This document shows, piece by piece, positions 62,371-64,000 of a stretch of DNA of 64,000 nt (positions are counted from its first letter, which is position 1; each line of letters starts with the position of its first letter). The position numbers were made by a program, and so were the translations under genes. Origin of the DNA: Methylophaga sp002354555 (GTDB lineage Bacteria > Pseudomonadota > Gammaproteobacteria > Nitrosococcales > Methylophagaceae); the NCBI GenBank assembly GCA_965215665.1, contig OZ244110.1, forward strand, positions 1,426,001 through 1,490,000, written 5' to 3'. Under the pieces are notes generated by a model. The model was not told the DNA's origin. It saw only the letters and a list, made by a program, of their open reading frames with translations, and made no database searches.

Positions 62371-62395
62371 GCAGGCTGGTCCTTGACCAGCCTGC
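62371..62395 (+). other. Stem-loop between fmdD and fmdE
   Basis: The perfect 11-bp stem GCAGGCTGGTC / GACCAGCCTGC with CTT loop lies 24 bases after the fmdD stop. There is no T run, so it is not a terminator. Such structures protect the binding-protein mRNA from 3' decay and lower permease expression, as in the E. coli malE-malF region. Confidence 0.75.
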
Positions 62396-62462
62396 CAAGT
62401 GACAGAAGAGCGAAAGGTTGTTCAACCTTTGATTAACGAGTAAATGTTACGGAGTATCCGTT

Positions 62463-63386
62463 ATGGGTGAGTATTCAGTACAGGAATTGACTTCAATTCT
62501 AGCCATGCAGGGCTTTGCCGGTATCAGTCTGTTCAGTGTATTACTGCTGATGGCACTAGGATTGGCAATTATTTTTGGACAGATGGGTGTTATCAATATG
62601 GCCCATGGTGAATTTATGGCGATGGGTGCCTATACAACTTACCTTCTCTCCGTAGTCACGGAAAGCTATTTTCCAGCGTTTATGAACTACTACTTTTTAT
62701 TTGCAATTGTAGTTTCCTTCCTAGTGGCCGGGCTATTTGGCTACCTCACAGAATTTGTGCTGATCAGGCATCTTTATAAGCGACCCTTGGATACGTTATT
62801 GGCGACCTGGGGATTGAGTCTGATTATGCAGCAGTCGTTTCGTTCAATTTTTGGAGCACGCGAAGTCAGCCCGACGTTACCAGATTGGTTGATGGGTTCC
62901 TGGATGCCGACAGAAACGATATTTATTCCAATTAATGGCATGTTTGTTTTAGGTCTTACCACTTTGGTCACTATCGGTGTGTTTTTGCTGATGTATCGCT
63001 CGAGCTGGGGGTTGAATGTGCGGGCGACTACACAGAACCGGGTCATGAGTGGCGCCGTCGGTATTAATACCAAACAGGTTGATCGCCTGACCTTCGCGCT
63101 GGGTTGCGGTATTGCCGGTATTGCCGGTGCAGCATTTACCACTATTGCTTCTACAGGACCGACATCAGGTTCTTTATATATTGTTGATACCTTTATGGTT
63201 GTGGTCTTTGGTGGTGCAGCCAGTCTGTTCGGCACCATTGCCTCAGCATTCACCATCGCTCAGGCGCAATCCATTCTGGAGTTCTTTATCAGCGGCTCGA
63301 TGGCGAAAGTATTTACCTTGCTGGCTTTGGTCATCATTTTGATGATGCGTCCTGAAGGTTTGTTCTCAATCAAAGTTCGTAAATAA
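62463..63386 (+). CDS. fmdE: Amide/urea ABC transporter permease 1 (FmdE/UrtB-like)
   Basis: 307 residues, about 8 membrane helices, LivH/UrtB family. It shows INMAHGEFMAMGAYTTYLLS, the signature RATTQNRVMSGAVGINTKQV (coupling loop region) and FGGAASLFGTIASAFTIAQA. Inner-membrane half of the amide/urea channel, paired with the next gene. RBS GGAG with 4-base spacing. Confidence 0.92.
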   Translation: MGEYSVQELTSILAMQGFAGISLFSVLLLMALGLAIIFGQMGVINMAHGEFMAMGAYTTYLLSVVTESYFPAFMNYYFLFAIVVSFLVAGLFGYLTEFVLIRHLYKRPLDTLLATWGLSLIMQQSFRSIFGAREVSPTLPDWLMGSWMPTETIFIPINGMFVLGLTTLVTIGVFLLMYRSSWGLNVRATTQNRVMSGAVGINTKQVDRLTFALGCGIAGIAGAAFTTIASTGPTSGSLYIVDTFMVVVFGGAASLFGTIASAFTIAQAQSILEFFISGSMAKVFTLLALVIILMMRPEGLFSIKVRK

Positions 63387-63400
63387 CCAGCAGGAGATAA

Positions 63401-64000
63401 ATGATGAATTTTGTCTATGAGCGATTTTTAGGTGGTAAGAGTGGGGCGATTGCCCTTGGTATTCTGGCACTGCTGATTTTAGTGGTATTACCTCTGGCAT
63501 TAGACTTGTTCCGGTTAAATCTGGTCGGAAAATATCTGACCTACGCTTTTGCAGCGGTCAGTCTGGTGTTGTTGTGGGGATATGGCGGCATTTTAAGTTT
63601 AGGACAAGGGATATTTTTTGGCCTGGGTGGCTATGCGATGGCCATGTTCTTGAAACTCGAAGCCTCTGATCCGGAAAGCACCAGTATTCAGACTACGCCA
63701 GGTATTCCAGACTTTATGGATTGGAATCAGCTGACCGAGTTACCATGGTTTTGGGTGCCTTTTGAAAGTTTCACTTTTACCTTATTAGCTATTCTTCTGG
63801 TGCCGTCGATATTTGCTTTTATCATTGGTTACTCGATGTTTAAGCGTCGGGTAGGCGGTGTTTACTTTGCGATAATCACGCAGGTCATTGCGGTGATTCT
63901 GACGGTATTGATTGTTGGTCAGCAGGGATTTACTGGCGGTATTAACGGTATTACCGATCTGAGAACCTTAAACGGCTGGGATATTCGGGATGATTCTTCC
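63401..64000 (+). CDS. fmdF: Amide/urea ABC transporter permease 2 (FmdF/UrtC-like), partial
   Basis: The first 200 codons only; the frame is open to the right edge. The start MMNFVYERFLGGKSGAIALG has CAGGAGATAA directly upstream. It has LivM/UrtC-type segments: SLVLLWGYGGILSLGQGIFF and GLGGYAMAMFLKLEASDPES, and a coupling-helix region YFAIITQVIAV followed by GGINGI. Located 14 bases after fmdE. ATPase genes (UrtD/E-type) should follow outside the window. Confidence 0.9.
   Translation, partial: MMNFVYERFLGGKSGAIALGILALLILVVLPLALDLFRLNLVGKYLTYAFAAVSLVLLWGYGGILSLGQGIFFGLGGYAMAMFLKLEASDPESTSIQTTPGIPDFMDWNQLTELPWFWVPFESFTFTLLAILLVPSIFAFIIGYSMFKRRVGGVYFAIITQVIAVILTVLIVGQQGFTGGINGITDLRTLNGWDIRDDSS

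Overview
The window reads as a chromosomal segment of a marine-type gammaproteobacterial methylotroph, most like Methylophaga. This is an inference from content, not from a database match. The pointers are a free-standing pqqA gene (PQQ precursor peptide), a Methylophilus-type fmdCABDEF short-chain amide operon, moderate-to-low G+C with gammaproteobacterial promoters and terminators, and many two-component and c-di-GMP proteins. I see no rRNA, tRNA, CRISPR array, prophage or intact transposase.

Layout. 1-2.6 kb: tail of a molybdopterin-enzyme operon (large-subunit end, XdhC, MocA-like cytidylyltransferase), then a Crp/Fnr regulator. 2.7-5 kb: small stress and membrane proteins, including a DUF1328 gene of 54 codons. 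5-6.8 kb: a sodium/solute symporter and a lipoprotein. 6.8-12.9 kb: a CzcCBA-type heavy-metal efflux operon with a His-rich leader protein. 12.9-16.4 kb: a DUF4168 protein divergent from an NtrC-class two-component pair. 16.4-20 kb: WG-repeat protein, small membrane protein, alpha/beta hydrolase, FAD oxidoreductase. 20.1 kb: orphan pqqA. 20.3-22.3 kb: peroxiredoxin and glutathione reductase. 22.4-27.6 kb: a REC-EAL-GAF-GGDEF protein behind a large hybrid histidine kinase that is broken by one extra base in a homopolymer. 27.8-31 kb: 5-formyl-THF cyclo-ligase, NsrR, flavohemoglobin, HPP transporter. 31-34.5 kb: three PepSY proteins around an OmpR/PhoQ-like pair. 34.9-44.2 kb: Aer-like chemoreceptor, CFA synthase, catalase, Dps, an aldehyde dehydrogenase with an acetolactate-synthase-like enzyme, and an orphan MotB-like protein. 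44.4-53.2 kb: CHASE-PAS-GGDEF-EAL protein, HDOD protein, glycine-zipper lipoprotein, NSS transporter, PLD-VTT fusion and EEP hydrolase. 53.2-57.4 kb: an Anbu-type proteasome homologue convergent with an ATP-grasp / alpha-E / zinc-metallopeptidase operon. 58.2-64 kb: the fmd amide operon, running off the right edge.

The genes form several working units: metal detoxification (czc), nitrosative stress (NsrR/Hmp), peroxide defence (Prx/Gor, catalase/Dps), amide scavenging (porin, formamidase, ABC importer) and the Anbu peptide-tagging/proteolysis locus. A family of about 320-bp palindromic, MITE-like repeats lies between genes: two full copies at 31.8 and 34.6 kb, a decayed copy at 27.7 kb and a solo end module at 57.5 kb. 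The items I would look at first are the pqqA orphan, the unusual Anbu locus, the frameshifted hybrid kinase and the palindromic repeat family.
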